From assembly GCA_029255685.2 (NCBI GenBank), contig CM055312.2, positions 9,138,649 to 9,202,648 on the forward strand: 64,000 bases of DNA, given 5' to 3'. The stretch is from Silene conica (Eukaryota > Streptophyta > Magnoliopsida > Caryophyllales > Caryophyllaceae). Made by a program: the position numbers and the translations under genes. Positions within the stretch are counted from its first letter, which is position 1; each line of letters begins with the position of its first letter. Positions 1 through 10,510 of this stretch are shown piece after piece. The notes under the pieces were generated by a model. That model saw nothing but the letters and a program-made list of their open reading frames with translations. It did not search any database and was not told the origin of the DNA.

Positions 1-58
1 ACGTACTAGAAGATGAAGCCCTTATGGTAATTATCATCTTTCTCAAGATTCTTATCAA

Positions 59-1156
59 ATGCAACCGTCTTATCCAGTCTCATATAATTATACTAATTAT
101 AATCCTAACCATACTTATTCTCAACCAATCAGGCCTATTGCTATTTCATTTTTCCCATGTATGCAACCCGTGCATCAAACAATATATCCCTCACAAACTC
201 CACCAAATAACCATAATTCAAATGATATTGAAGTGGAAGTTGATATTGGTAATGAAAGAACACCCACTTCAAATACCGGTAGATCTACTCCATGGCACGT
301 ACTAGAAGATGAAGACCTTATTTCATCATTCATGAGGGTTTCAGAAGATAGTATAGTTGGCACCGACCAAGCGAAAGAAACACTTTGGAGTAAGGTTAAA
401 TCGTTTTACGATGAGGCCCAACAGGCCAATCCCGGTGTCTTGAAGAAACGAACTCGTGCTATGCTTGATGGCCGATTTCGAAGAATCTCAACATCCGTCA
501 TGAAATGGAGTGCATGCATGGAAGCGGCCACTAGGAGGAAGAAGAGCGGCATGAGTGAAGATGATGTAATCGCCGAGGCTAGGGAATTGTACAAACCCAC
601 TAAATTTGCTTTGGAGCATGCTTGGAACTTGATGAAAAAATTTCAAAAATGGAAAATTTGTGTTGCTCCATACGCTAATGTGAGTTACGAAAGCCCTCCA
701 AGTCGAGTTGCTGGTAACGATGGAAGTAATAGTAGTGGGAAAAGAGTACGCAATGAGGGTGAGGAGTACTCTACACCTATCTCTCTTGATGGTGAAAGTA
801 TGGGTACCGTACGACCCGAAGGTGGTAAAGCTGCAAAGAAAAATAAAGGGAAGAAGAAGGTTGATGACAATACTTCTAGAAGTGATTCAAATAATCAAGC
901 TGAAGTTAATAAGAAATTGGATATTTTTAATATAAACGCCGTCAAAGAGCTTGACATTCAACAACGTAGGCTGCATGTTGATGAAGCGAGGATTCAGTTA
1001 CATCGAGATAGGTTTGCGTTTACTAAAGAAAGAGAAGCAAGAATGAAAAAAGAAAGTGATTTTAATACGCTTCAACAATTACTTAAGCAGACTAATTTAC
1101 CCCCCGAACTTGAAGATTATAAGCAAGAGTTGCTACAATCATTTAAGCGTCGTTAA
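59..1156 (+). pseudogene. Harbinger-1 ORF1, Myb/trihelix-like DNA-binding protein (5' end rearranged)
   Basis: The readable frame gives about 365 residues, nearly identical to residues 45-409 of the intact copy at 4773-6002. The central block (around residues 75-190: HVLEDEDLISSF, KETLWSKVKSFYDEA, the R-T-R-A-M-L-D-G-R-F-RR stretch) is the trihelix/Myb-like SANT fold used by Harbinger ORF1 proteins to help the transposase reach the nucleus and bind TIRs. A lysine-rich segment (KKNKGKKK) and a C-terminal helical region follow. The first 44 residues of the intact copy are missing. Bases 1-25 match a later part of ORF1 (5143-5167) and are joined out of frame to the segment starting at 4872, so this copy looks broken by an internal tandem duplication. 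Confidence 0.8.
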
Positions 1157-1540
1157 TTATGTTTAATAGTTTATTTATTTGTGAGTCAGTTTTAGTTATG
1201 TTAAGTTTATTTTTTATTGTTATATGATTTAATTGTTGTATGTTTTAATTGTTGTAAGTTTTTTATTTGTTATTTGTTACTATTAATGAATGAATCTTAT
1301 CTATTAACTTATCTTTTTATCCTTATCTAGTTTCTTATCCTTATTTCTTATCTCTTACACACAATCTTATCCAATGACCAAGATTAAATGGTTAGATATC
1401 CTTATCCAATCTCTTATCCTTATACAATTTTATCCAACGGCCAAGATTAAATAATCGAGATATCGTTCCAACGGCTAAAAAAGGATAATATTATCATCAA
1501 TAAATAGAACCATACTTCAACACTTACTATTATTTCAATA
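1157..1540 (+). other. Harbinger-1 spacer between ORF1 and transposase
   Basis: AT-rich non-coding sequence containing repeats of CTTATCC and ATCCAATCTC. It aligns with 6003-6444 of Harbinger-2, which carries an extra tandem copy of a roughly 42-bp segment near 6103-6187. No gene is seen. Confidence 0.7.
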
Positions 1541-3913
1541 TGAGTTCTAATAATTTTAATAATATGAAGGAAAAATTACAAATTACCACCTAATATGTTC
1601 CATTTTTTACAAAATACCACCTATTATATTCAACTTTACAAATAACCACCTAAGTTTTTTATTTATCCACACCAATCTAACTTATTTTACTTACGTATGA
1701 CGGTTTTGCGTAATTATCGACTCATTTTCATTTTAACGACTTCCGATCCTTTTTTATGACCAAACTACCCTTACTAATTATTATACACACATTGACTTCT
1801 TTTTTTTCCCTTTCTCTTCTATTGTTCACAATTAAGAAACATCTATTTCCTAACCCTAGAAATCAATTTAGGGATTTTTTTCAATTTATCCTCTTTCAAT
1901 TCCATTTTACAATAGTTTATAACCAAGCAAAAAAATAAGCATACAAGAAACTGAAAGTGCGAAAAACAGAGATGCCATACATATAGACATAAAAAAATCT
2001 ATTCTAAAGCTCAGCCTTGTGATATCATCTCTGATGGAACCGCTTCACAACCATAATCAGATACCATGTCAGCATATTCAGCGACTTGCATACCTGCCTC
2101 ATTCAGTCACCCAAACTAACTGGCATATGTGGAAAGCAACCCTCATTCATGCTAGGCAAAGTGAACAATAGAAGAGGATAAATTGAAAAAATCCCTAAAT
2201 TGATTTCTAGGGTTAGGAAATAGATGTTTCTTAATTGTGAACAATAGAAGAGAAAGGGAAAAAAAAGAAGTCAATGTGTGTATGATAATTAGTAAGGGTA
2301 GTTTGGTCATAAAAAATGATCGGAAGTCGTTAAAATGAAAACGAGTCAATAATTACGCAAAACCGTCATATGTATGTAAAATTAGTTAGATTGGTGTGGA
2401 TAAATAAGAAACTTAGGTGGTTATTTGTAAACTTGAATATAATAGGTGGTAATTTGTAAAAAATGAAACATATTAGGTGGTAATTTGTAATTTTTTAGAT
2501 AATTTTTATTATATGAATTCAAATAACTATAAGAATGTAGATCCTACTATGGATCCTAACAATTTTAATAATATAAATCCAGATAATTCTGATGAATTTA
2601 ATTCCTCCTTGTCTTCAAATTATTCCTCGGACGAGCGTTTTAATAGATGTTCGGACGAAACAAGACATCAAAGATATATTATAGTTAATCAAATTTTACA
2701 ATCACAAAATCAACCACCTCAAATTCCTCAAAGACAACCTCGACGAAAAAGAAGGTATATTGAGAGAAATCGGGAAGACGGCCATTAACGATTATACAAC
2801 GACTACTTCGCTCCTAACCCAGTGTACACAGATAAGATGTTTCGACGCAGATTTCGGATGCGTAGAAATTTGTTTATGAGAGTGGTTAATGGTGTTAAAG
2901 CCGCTAATGATTACTTTGAAGATGGCCCCGATGCAACTGGTAGGGACAGTTTCACTTCGTTGCAGAAATGCACTATGACAATTAGAATGCTTGCTTATGG
3001 AGACTCCGCCGACAGGATCGACGAGTACTTAAGAGTTGGTGAATCAACCACACGAGAGTGTTTCCAATATTTTACTGATGCAATCATTTCTCACTTTGGA
3101 AATGAATACTTAAGGATTCCAACTGTAGAAGATACTCAAAGGTTACTTCAAATCGGGGTATATGGAGGTTTTCCAGGAATGTTAGGGAGCATAGACTGTA
3201 TGCATTGGAAATGGAAGAACTGCCCAAAAGCTTGGCAAAGACACTTTCAATGGCGTAATTCAAGTCCGACTGTAATTCTGGAAGTTGTTGCCTCCCAAGA
3301 TCTATGGATTTGGCATTCCTACTTTGGTACTCCAGGTTCGGCAAATGATTTAAATGTTTTACATCGTTCTCCAGTTTTTGATGCCTTATTAAACGGGTAT
3401 GTGTCACGCGTTAATTATATGGTAAATGAAAATCAATATGATTGTGGCTATTATTTAACGAATGGTATTTACCCAAAATGGGCTACGTTCATTCAATCGG
3501 TAAGACTTCCTCAAACACCCAAAGATAGGTTATTTGCAACTAAACAAGAAAGTGTTAGAAAGAATGTTGAACGTGCTTTTGGCGTATTACAAGCTCGATT
3601 TGCAGTTATACGTAACCCAACACGTTATTGGAGTAAAGAATTTCTTCATAAAGTAATGACATCTTGCATCATATTGCATAATACGATTGTTGAAGATGAG
3701 CGGGAGTCATACATCGGTTATGACAATATAGAAGAGTACATTGATAATCACAACGAAGACGAAGAATTTAGTGTTGATGCTCCCACATATGAAACATGAT
3801 ATATTGAAGATATACGTCAATTTGTGGCAAGTAGGAATGTTATGCAAGACCCAAGAAGGCATCAAACTCTTAAAAAAGACTTAATTGAACATATTTGGCA
3901 ACAATTTGGTTAA
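1541..3913 (+). pseudogene. Harbinger-1 DDE transposase, broken by insertion and two nonsense codons
   Basis: This is the PIF/Harbinger nuclease (DDE_Tnp_4 family), which cuts and pastes the element. The ATG at 1541 is followed by an asparagine-rich N terminus that the long-TIR element at 1571-2495 interrupts. Coding sequence resumes near 2500. A TAA at 2786-2788 replaces a CAA codon of the intact copy. A TGA at 3797-3799 replaces GGA and would remove the last 38 residues, which are still readable up to 3913. The catalytic acidic residues remain visible: Asp in GSIDCMHW, Asp in SANDLNVL, and Glu in VERAFGVL. This copy cannot make a full-length enzyme. Confidence 0.85.
1571..2495. mobile_element. 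Long-TIR (MULE-like or foldback) element inside Harbinger-1 transposase
   Basis: The ends are inverted copies over several hundred bases. The left side begins AAAAATTACAAATTACCACC and the right side ends with its reverse complement. The pairing continues through the TTTATTCCTAACCCTAG-type sequence around 1840 and 2210. Only about 200 bp (1960-2160) is unique. Harbinger-2 supplies the empty site, which places the insertion between ATATGAA and TAGATAAT. I see no clean 9-bp target duplication here, unlike the related element at 20882-22232. No transposase gene is seen, so it is non-autonomous. Confidence 0.7.
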
Positions 3914-4654
3914 TTAAGTTATTAGTTTGTAGTTAATGTAATTGTCGTATGTTTTAATTGTATTTTTTTATTAGTTGTTTATTATTAATGAATGCAATCT
4001 TTTTTATTTTTTGTTTATTATTTTTTGTTTTTAATTAGTTTTTTTAATTTTTATCTCTTACACGCAATCTTAATTTTATATTTATCTACAAAAAATGTGT
4101 GAAAATTTTCAAATTTATCTTAATTTATATGCAAAAGAATCGTTAAAAATAGATAATTTCGAATTCACAATAATATCAATAAAAATAATAAATTACAAAA
4201 CCCAAAATTATACTATATGATTAAGAATAATTATAATGAAATAAAAATAAATATAAGTATGAGATAGTAGAATGTTGATGTGGATATTGTGGGATATAAG
4301 AGCATCCACAACGCAGCATTTCACAAGTTTTCGGCAATTCTCGCAGTACTAAATTCTAATAAACAAATCAGAATGAAAGCAAACTTTGGTGAAATTTTTT
4401 GCCTGTACGAAAATTTGGTGAAGAAAGAAAGTGGGGGCATTTGTTTCCATTGTTCAATAATGTGATGCCATCTGTCAAGCAATAAAGAAATTTGTGAGCT
4501 CATCAAATGTGACATCAAAAGGATGACGTACATAATACCCTCAAACATTTTTTAAACATCAAATATATACATTTTACAATAATTCACTATTTTGCTTACC
4601 TTTTTTTTTAAAAAAAAAAAAAAAAATTACCATAATTCATATTTTTTCCTTCTC

Positions 4655-4661
4655 TATAAAA
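4655..4661 (+). promoter_or_regulatory. TATA box of Harbinger-2 ORF1
   Basis: TATAAAA lies in the context TCTCTATAAAAGGAGCC, 112 bp upstream of the ORF1 ATG. That is a normal distance for a plant TATA box plus a short leader. Function is inferred from position only. Confidence 0.5.
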
Positions 4662-4772
4662 GGAGCCCAATATCAATATATTTCATCACACTTCTCTTTC
4701 TATTTTCTCTCTACTTATTTATCAAATTTCATATAATTATTAATTATTCACACAAATATAAATCATAATAAT

Positions 4773-6002
4773 ATGAATCCAAATATAAATAATAATTTGA
4801 ATCCTTCTAATGTAAATCGAAATGAAATAAATCCTAATAATATGAATTATATGAATCATAATATTAATTATGGTAATTATCATCCTTCTCAAGATCCTTA
4901 TCAAATGCAACCGTCTTATCCAGTCTCATATAATTATACTAATTATAATCCTAACCATACTTATTCTCAACCAATCAGGCCTATTGCTACTTCATTTTTC
5001 CCATATATGCAACCCGTGCATCAAACAATAGATCCCTCACAAACTCCACCAAGTAACCATAATTCAAATGATATTGAAGTGGAAGTTGATATTGGTAATG
5101 AAAGAACACCCACTTCAAATACCGGTAGATCTACTCCATGGCACGTACTAGAAGATGAAGCCCTTATTTCATCATTCATGAGGGTTTCAGAAGATAGTAT
5201 AGTTGGCACCGACCAAGCGAAAGAAACACTTTGGAGTAAGGTTAAATCGTTTTACGATGAGGCCCAACAGGCCAATCCCGGTGTCTTGAAGAAAAGAACT
5301 CGTGCTATGCTTGATAGCCGATTTCGAAGAATCTCAACAGCTGTCATGAAATGGAGTGCATGCATGGAAGTGGCCACTAGGAGGAAGAAGAGCGGCATGA
5401 GTGAAGATGATGTAATCGCCGAGGCTAGGGAATTGTACAAACCCACTAAATTTGCTTTGAAGCATGCTTGGAACATGATGAAAAATTTTCAAAAATGGAA
5501 AATTTTTGTTGCTCCATACGCTAATGTGAGTTACGAAAGCACTCCAAGTCGAGTTGCTGGTAACGATGGAAGTAATAGTAGTGGGAAAAGAGTACGCAAT
5601 GACGGTGATGAGTACTCTACACCCATCTCTCTTGATGGTGAAAGTATGGGTACCGTACGACCTGAAGGTGTTAAAGCTGCAAAGAAGAATAAAGGGAAGA
5701 AGAAGGTTGATGACGATACTTCTAGAAGTGATTCAAATAATCAAGCTGAAGTTAATAAGAAATTGGATATTTTTAATATAAACGCCGTCAAAGAGCTTGA
5801 AATTCAACAACGTAGGCTGCAAATTGATGAAGCGAGGATTCAGTTACATCGAGATAGGTTTGCGTTTACTAAAGAAAGAGAAGCAAGAATGAAAAAAGAA
5901 AGTGATTTTAATACGCTTCAACAATTACTTAAGCAGACTAATTTACCCCCCGAACTTGAAGATTATAAGCAAGAGTTGCTACAATCATTTAAGCGTCGTT
6001 AA
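4773..6002 (+). CDS. Harbinger-2 ORF1, Myb/trihelix-like DNA-binding protein
   Basis: The uninterrupted frame codes for 409 residues. The N-terminal 45 residues are rich in Asn (MNPNINNNLNPS). A proline/glutamine-rich linker follows, then a Myb/trihelix-like domain at about residues 125-240 with the motifs HVLEDEALISSF, KETLWSKVKSFYDEA, RRISTAVMKWSACME and KFALKHAWNMMK. Next comes a Lys-rich stretch (KKNKGKKK) and a charged C-terminal helix. In known PIF/Harbinger systems ORF1 works with the transposase, helping it enter the nucleus and bind the element ends. The start is the first ATG after the TATA box and keeps the full N terminus. Being free of stops, it is the best candidate in the window for a still-translatable Harbinger protein. 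Confidence 0.85.
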   Translation: MNPNINNNLNPSNVNRNEINPNNMNYMNHNINYGNYHPSQDPYQMQPSYPVSYNYTNYNPNHTYSQPIRPIATSFFPYMQPVHQTIDPSQTPPSNHNSNDIEVEVDIGNERTPTSNTGRSTPWHVLEDEALISSFMRVSEDSIVGTDQAKETLWSKVKSFYDEAQQANPGVLKKRTRAMLDSRFRRISTAVMKWSACMEVATRRKKSGMSEDDVIAEARELYKPTKFALKHAWNMMKNFQKWKIFVAPYANVSYESTPSRVAGNDGSNSSGKRVRNDGDEYSTPISLDGESMGTVRPEGVKAAKKNKGKKKVDDDTSRSDSNNQAEVNKKLDIFNINAVKELEIQQRRLQIDEARIQLHRDRFAFTKEREARMKKESDFNTLQQLLKQTNLPPELEDYKQELLQSFKRR

Positions 6003-7169
6003 TTATGTTTAATAGTTTATTTATTAGTGAGTCGGTTTTAGTTATGTTAAGTTTATTTTTTTATTGTTGTATGATTTAATTGTTGTATGTTTTAGTTGTT
6101 GTAAGTTTTTTATTTGTTATTTGTTACTATTAATGAATGAATCTGTAAGTTTTTTATTTGTTATTTGTTACTATTAATGAATGAATCTTATCTATTAACT
6201 TATCTTTTATCCTTATCTAGTTTCTTATCCTTATTTCTTTTCTCTTACACACAATCTTATCCAATGGCCAAGATTAATTGGTTAGATATCCTTATCCAAT
6301 CTCTTATCCTTATCCAATCTCTTATCCTTATACAATCTTAACCAACGGCCAAGATTAAATAACCGAGATATCGATCCAACGGCTAAAAAAGGATAATATC
6401 ATCAATAAATAGAACCATACTCCAACACTTACTATTATTTCAATATGAGTTCTAATAATTTTAATAATATGAATTTAGATAATTTTTATTATATGAATTC
6501 AAATAACTATAATAATGTAGATCCTACTATGGATCCTAACAATTTTAATAATATAAATCCAGATAATTCTGATGAATTTAATTCCTCTTTGTCTTCAAAT
6601 TATTCCTCGGACGAGCGTTTTAATAGACGTTCGGACGAAATAAGACATCAAAGAAATATTATAGTTAATCAAATTTTACAATCACAAAATCAACCACCTC
6701 AAATTCCTCAAAGACAACCTCGACGAAGAAGAAGGTATATTGAGAGAAATCGGGAAGACGGTCATCAACGATTATACAACGACTACTTCGCTCCTAACCC
6801 AGTGTACACAGATAAGATGTTTCGACGCAGATTTCGGATACGTAGAAATTTGTTTATGAGAGTGGTTAATGGTGTTAAAGTCGTTAATGATTACTTTGAA
6901 GATGGCCCCGATGCAACTGGTAGGAACAGTTTCACTTCGTTGCAGAAATGCACTATGGCAATTAGAATGCTTGCTTATGGAGACTCCGCCGACAAGATCG
7001 ATGAGTACTTAAGAGTTGGTGAATCAACCGCACGAGAGTGTTTCCAATATTTTACTGATGCAATCATTTCTCACTTTAGAAATGAATACTTAAGGATTCC
7101 AACTGTAGAAGATACTCAAAGGCTACTTCAAATCGGGGCATGTAGAGGTTTCACTAGTAGAAAAATAGT

Positions 7170-7410
7170 CATTTGCGGCGTCAAAAAAGGGGTCATTTGA
7201 GGCGTTTTTGATGTAGCAGCAAATAAGGGGGCCGCAAATAGAAAAAGCTATTTGCGGCGGAAAAAAAAACGCCGCAATTAAGAATCTATTTGCGGCGTTT
7301 TTTTAAAAAAACGCCGCAAATATCACCTCTATTTGAGGCGTTTTTCTCAAAAAAGCGCCGCAAATAGCACCTCTATTTGAGGCGTTTTTGAGAAAAACGC
7401 CGCAAATAGG
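7170..7410. repeat. CACTA-1 left subterminal repeats
   Basis: At least seven copies of TTTGCGGCG or TTTGAGGCG, each followed by a T-run, lie in both orientations. Several adjacent pairs form near-perfect hairpins, for example around 7281-7320 and 7380-7405. Arrays of this kind are the transposase-binding sites of CACTA elements. The matching right-hand array is at about 10350-10510. Confidence 0.85.
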
Positions 7411-8552
7411 GGTATTTTTTTTAATTTTTTTTTTTTTAATAAAAAATTTAAAGAAATTATGCAAACAAATTATTTAAATATAATAACTCTCAAATGTATT
7501 TTTACATAAGAGAATCTTACATAAATTTTGTAATTATTCTAAATTATTCTAAATATATACAAGAGGTTCTCTTTCACTCGAACAAAGTTTTATACATACA
7601 AAGTTCAATGATCTCGTTGTACTTCTCATGCCTTATACAGGAGATTCTATAACAAATACAAAGATTACTAAACTATAGCTCGGCCTTGTGTGCTCGTCTT
7701 CGATAACGCTGAAAAGCTCATTGCCACATTCACAAACATGATAACAGTAGCAGTGAAAAGGACCTGCTACTCTGCGGCTCTTCCCGTTACAGCCAGCAAT
7801 AGTGCAAATCCAATACTCGCACTACTGTCTGCCCCTGCACCATTACCACCACTGAACTAGTGCAAATAAAGAATTGGGCCAATCAATAGAGATGAATAAA
7901 TGATAGTCACATGATTAGTAGAAGTATTGAAGTATTGATAAGGTACACATAAATGACCTACCAGATTTAAACTAACTTCACATCTGAAGATCTTACTATA
8001 TAAAAAATAAAGCCACCAGACCTGAAACTAGAAATTGATGGTAAATGGCAAGCAGCTAAAACAATGACCATATCCGGACAACGATGGCACTGACTAAGTA
8101 AGACAAAGAGGAAAGGGGGATGGGGGATGGTCCAGAGCTAACACAGATTAGATAGCCAAAAGAATTTCAGGTTTAAAAATATGTCATATACATGGACATG
8201 GGTCCGACACTCGACACTCTTCTACAAATGTAAATGAAGTTAAATTATTGAGATTGTCCGACAGGACCGTTCTCAGTATTACTAAGGTCCTCTCTATTGA
8301 CTGTAGTAGTAATATTGACAAAGACTAGTTACAAATGTTACTTTGATAAAGAATGGATTTATTTCTCAATAAAAAAATTTGACCTAATTAAACTGATGGT
8401 AATTACAATAAAAGAATGGGAAATGGGATAATTCTGTGTAGTGAACCTTGAAACTGAAATTTACAGTCGATAACGGTTCTTCACTGAAAGCACTTGACTA
8501 AAAAGAATGAACAATATAACAACAATGTAGTCAATTATGTTGATTACCATGA
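7411..8552. other. CACTA-1 interior, no gene recognised
   Basis: AT-rich sequence. On the minus strand around 7660-7870 there is a short readable stretch (GADSSASIGFALLLAVTG, then a stop) that could be the tail of a captured gene or a 3' UTR, but I cannot name it. The rest shows no coding signal. Confidence 0.4.
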
Positions 8553-9358
8553 TCAAGAACTAATCTTCAGGTTTGGGAATCCTTTCATCCCGAAATTAGT
8601 GTCTTCCATCATTGCCACAAATTCGCTGTAGTCTATCCTTCCGTCCTGTAAACCATACCCATTTTGGTATCAAGTTTCCGGGACATTATATTTATATGAA
8701 TAAATGAAAAACAAAAGCAATTAGAGGAGATGAGTAATTGAGGTATGTACATTATCCTGATCGACTTCGCGTATTATTTCATCCAACTGCACGTTTTCAA
8801 GACCAAACTGTTCGCAAGCCTGCTGGAGCTCATCATGGGTGATGTAACCACTACCATCTTTGTCAAAGTAATTAAAGGCTGCAAATAGGTGATCCTCCTT
8901 CTGTATTTTATTCAGGTGGAGCATTGCTGCTAAGAATTCTCCGTAGTCTATCGTACCACTGTTATCTATATCAGCCTGCAATGAACAATTCAACCACAGT
9001 AAATGCACTTCTAAACTTGCACCTTATTTATGTTTAGTGATAGCTTCTCTTCTGCTGTTATTTTTAAGCGTTTTAACATCCAAAACGGATCAGCATCTAC
9101 CAGCAGAATAGACAGAATAGCATCCAAAGCTCGTACTAATTCTACAACATTTACAACAACATCATACCCTGCACGCAATGCAACTTACCGCTTGCATTAG
9201 ACCAACAATTTCACTGTGCTTAAGATTGGCACCCACTTTTTCCAAACCTTTCTTAAGCTCCTCAAGAGTGATATGTCCACTGTTATCCGCATCTATCATT
9301 TTAAACATCTGTTTCAGGCCTCCAATCTCCTCTTCAGACAGGCTCTCAGCAATTACCT
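8553..9358 (-). pseudogene. Captured calcium-dependent protein kinase (CDPK) fragment, EF-hand region only
   Basis: Three exons with correct GT-AG borders read on the minus strand: 9358-9189, 8975-8751 and 8645-8553. They encode the start of the calmodulin-like domain ([18 protein letters not shown]), then EF-hands with loops [36 protein letters not shown] and DQDNDGRIDYSE, and a C-terminal tail ending at a TGA (8553-8555). In CDPKs this domain senses calcium and releases the kinase; the kinase domain is absent here. The first exon has six A where the K-M codons need four (9299-9304 on the plus strand), a 2-base insertion that shifts the frame into a stop inside the first EF-hand. It is a captured host fragment, already a pseudogene. 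Confidence 0.9.
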
Positions 9359-10344
9359 ACAAATTTCAGTGGCAATGCTGGAGCTTCAGCAACCACAAAT
9401 GAGAGCAATACCAGAGCTTTCGAGTATAACATTGACGCACTCTCTCGGTTCCCTATTAATTGATCCGCCTGATAGAAAACACACATAGCAATGAATATCA
9501 ACTCAATATCATCAAATGGGGCCTTAATTCCAGATTGATTTGGGATTGGCTAACATGAAGCACTATTTGGAACCAACAATGACAGTGACATAGGTACATA
9601 AGAAAATAGAATAAAAAAAGCATTAACTCAATGTCCGAGAGAAAAAAAACAACTCAAAATATGTAGAAAAGTTTGAGAATAGTCACATACAGCTCCGTTT
9701 TTCCCAGCAGCTAGAGCTGACTCATATATGATCTCTATGGCGTCAGGCATTTTGGCTGCACCTAAAGATCAAAGAGAAACACAAGATTGTCTACGAGAAG
9801 CGGACATTTGGATTCATTGCATTTTGGCTGCACATACATTTGGATTCATTGCATTTCAAAATAGTATAAAAAGAGGGCAAGTGGAGAAGTATGTCTACGA
9901 GAAGCAGACATTTGAAAAGATTAAAGAGAAACATAAGATTAAAAAACCCCAATTCATTAATTTATAAACCCTAAATAATTTAATAAAATTATCAACTCGA
10001 AGTTTACCTATCATGAAGGACGAATTGTGGTCTTAGATGCGTATCACCAGACATGGCTGAAATCGATGAAGACAGTAGATCTGGCTGAAATCGAGCGAGA
10101 GAGGAAGGCGAGTGGGGTCTCGGATTGGGAAGGTGAGTTGTGATGCGCCGATGAAGACACAAATACATCACGGACTTCAAATTGGGGAGGTGAATCATGG
10201 TGATAAATTTTCAAATTTACAGATTTTGAAGAGCATGAATGAATGATTTAGGGTGAATGAGGGAGAAGGGATGTGTAATACAGTATGGCCGATGAATTGA
10301 TTTAGGGTTCAGATTTTGGGTAAATGAGGAGGACGATGTGCACT
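9359..10344. other. CACTA-1 interior upstream of the CDPK fragment
   Basis: A minus-strand stretch at about 9690-9760 reads KMPDAIEIIYESALAAGKNGAV with an acceptor-like AG upstream, but I do not recognise it as CDPK. From 9728 to 9960 two short segments are duplicated (CATTTGGATTCATTGCATTT twice; GTCTACGAGAAGC-GACATTT twice). Around 10010-10200 a minus-strand frame of 64 codons has no recognisable family. Confidence 0.4.
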
Positions 10345-10349
10345 TGTAG

Positions 10350-10510
10350 GGATTTGCGGCGTCAGTTATGAAAACGCCTCAAATGACTTATTTGAGGCGT
10401 TATTTAGTTAAAAACGCCTCAATTAACTTTATACTTTTTTTTAATTATTAAAATGAATTTTCTATTTGCGGCGTTTGTTAAAAAACGCCTCAAATAGATA
10501 GCCGCAAATA
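10350..10510. repeat. CACTA-1 right subterminal repeats
   Basis: About six copies of the GCGGCGT / GAGGCGT motif lie in both orientations, matching the left subterminal array. They mark the likely transposase-binding region of the right end. Confidence 0.8.
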
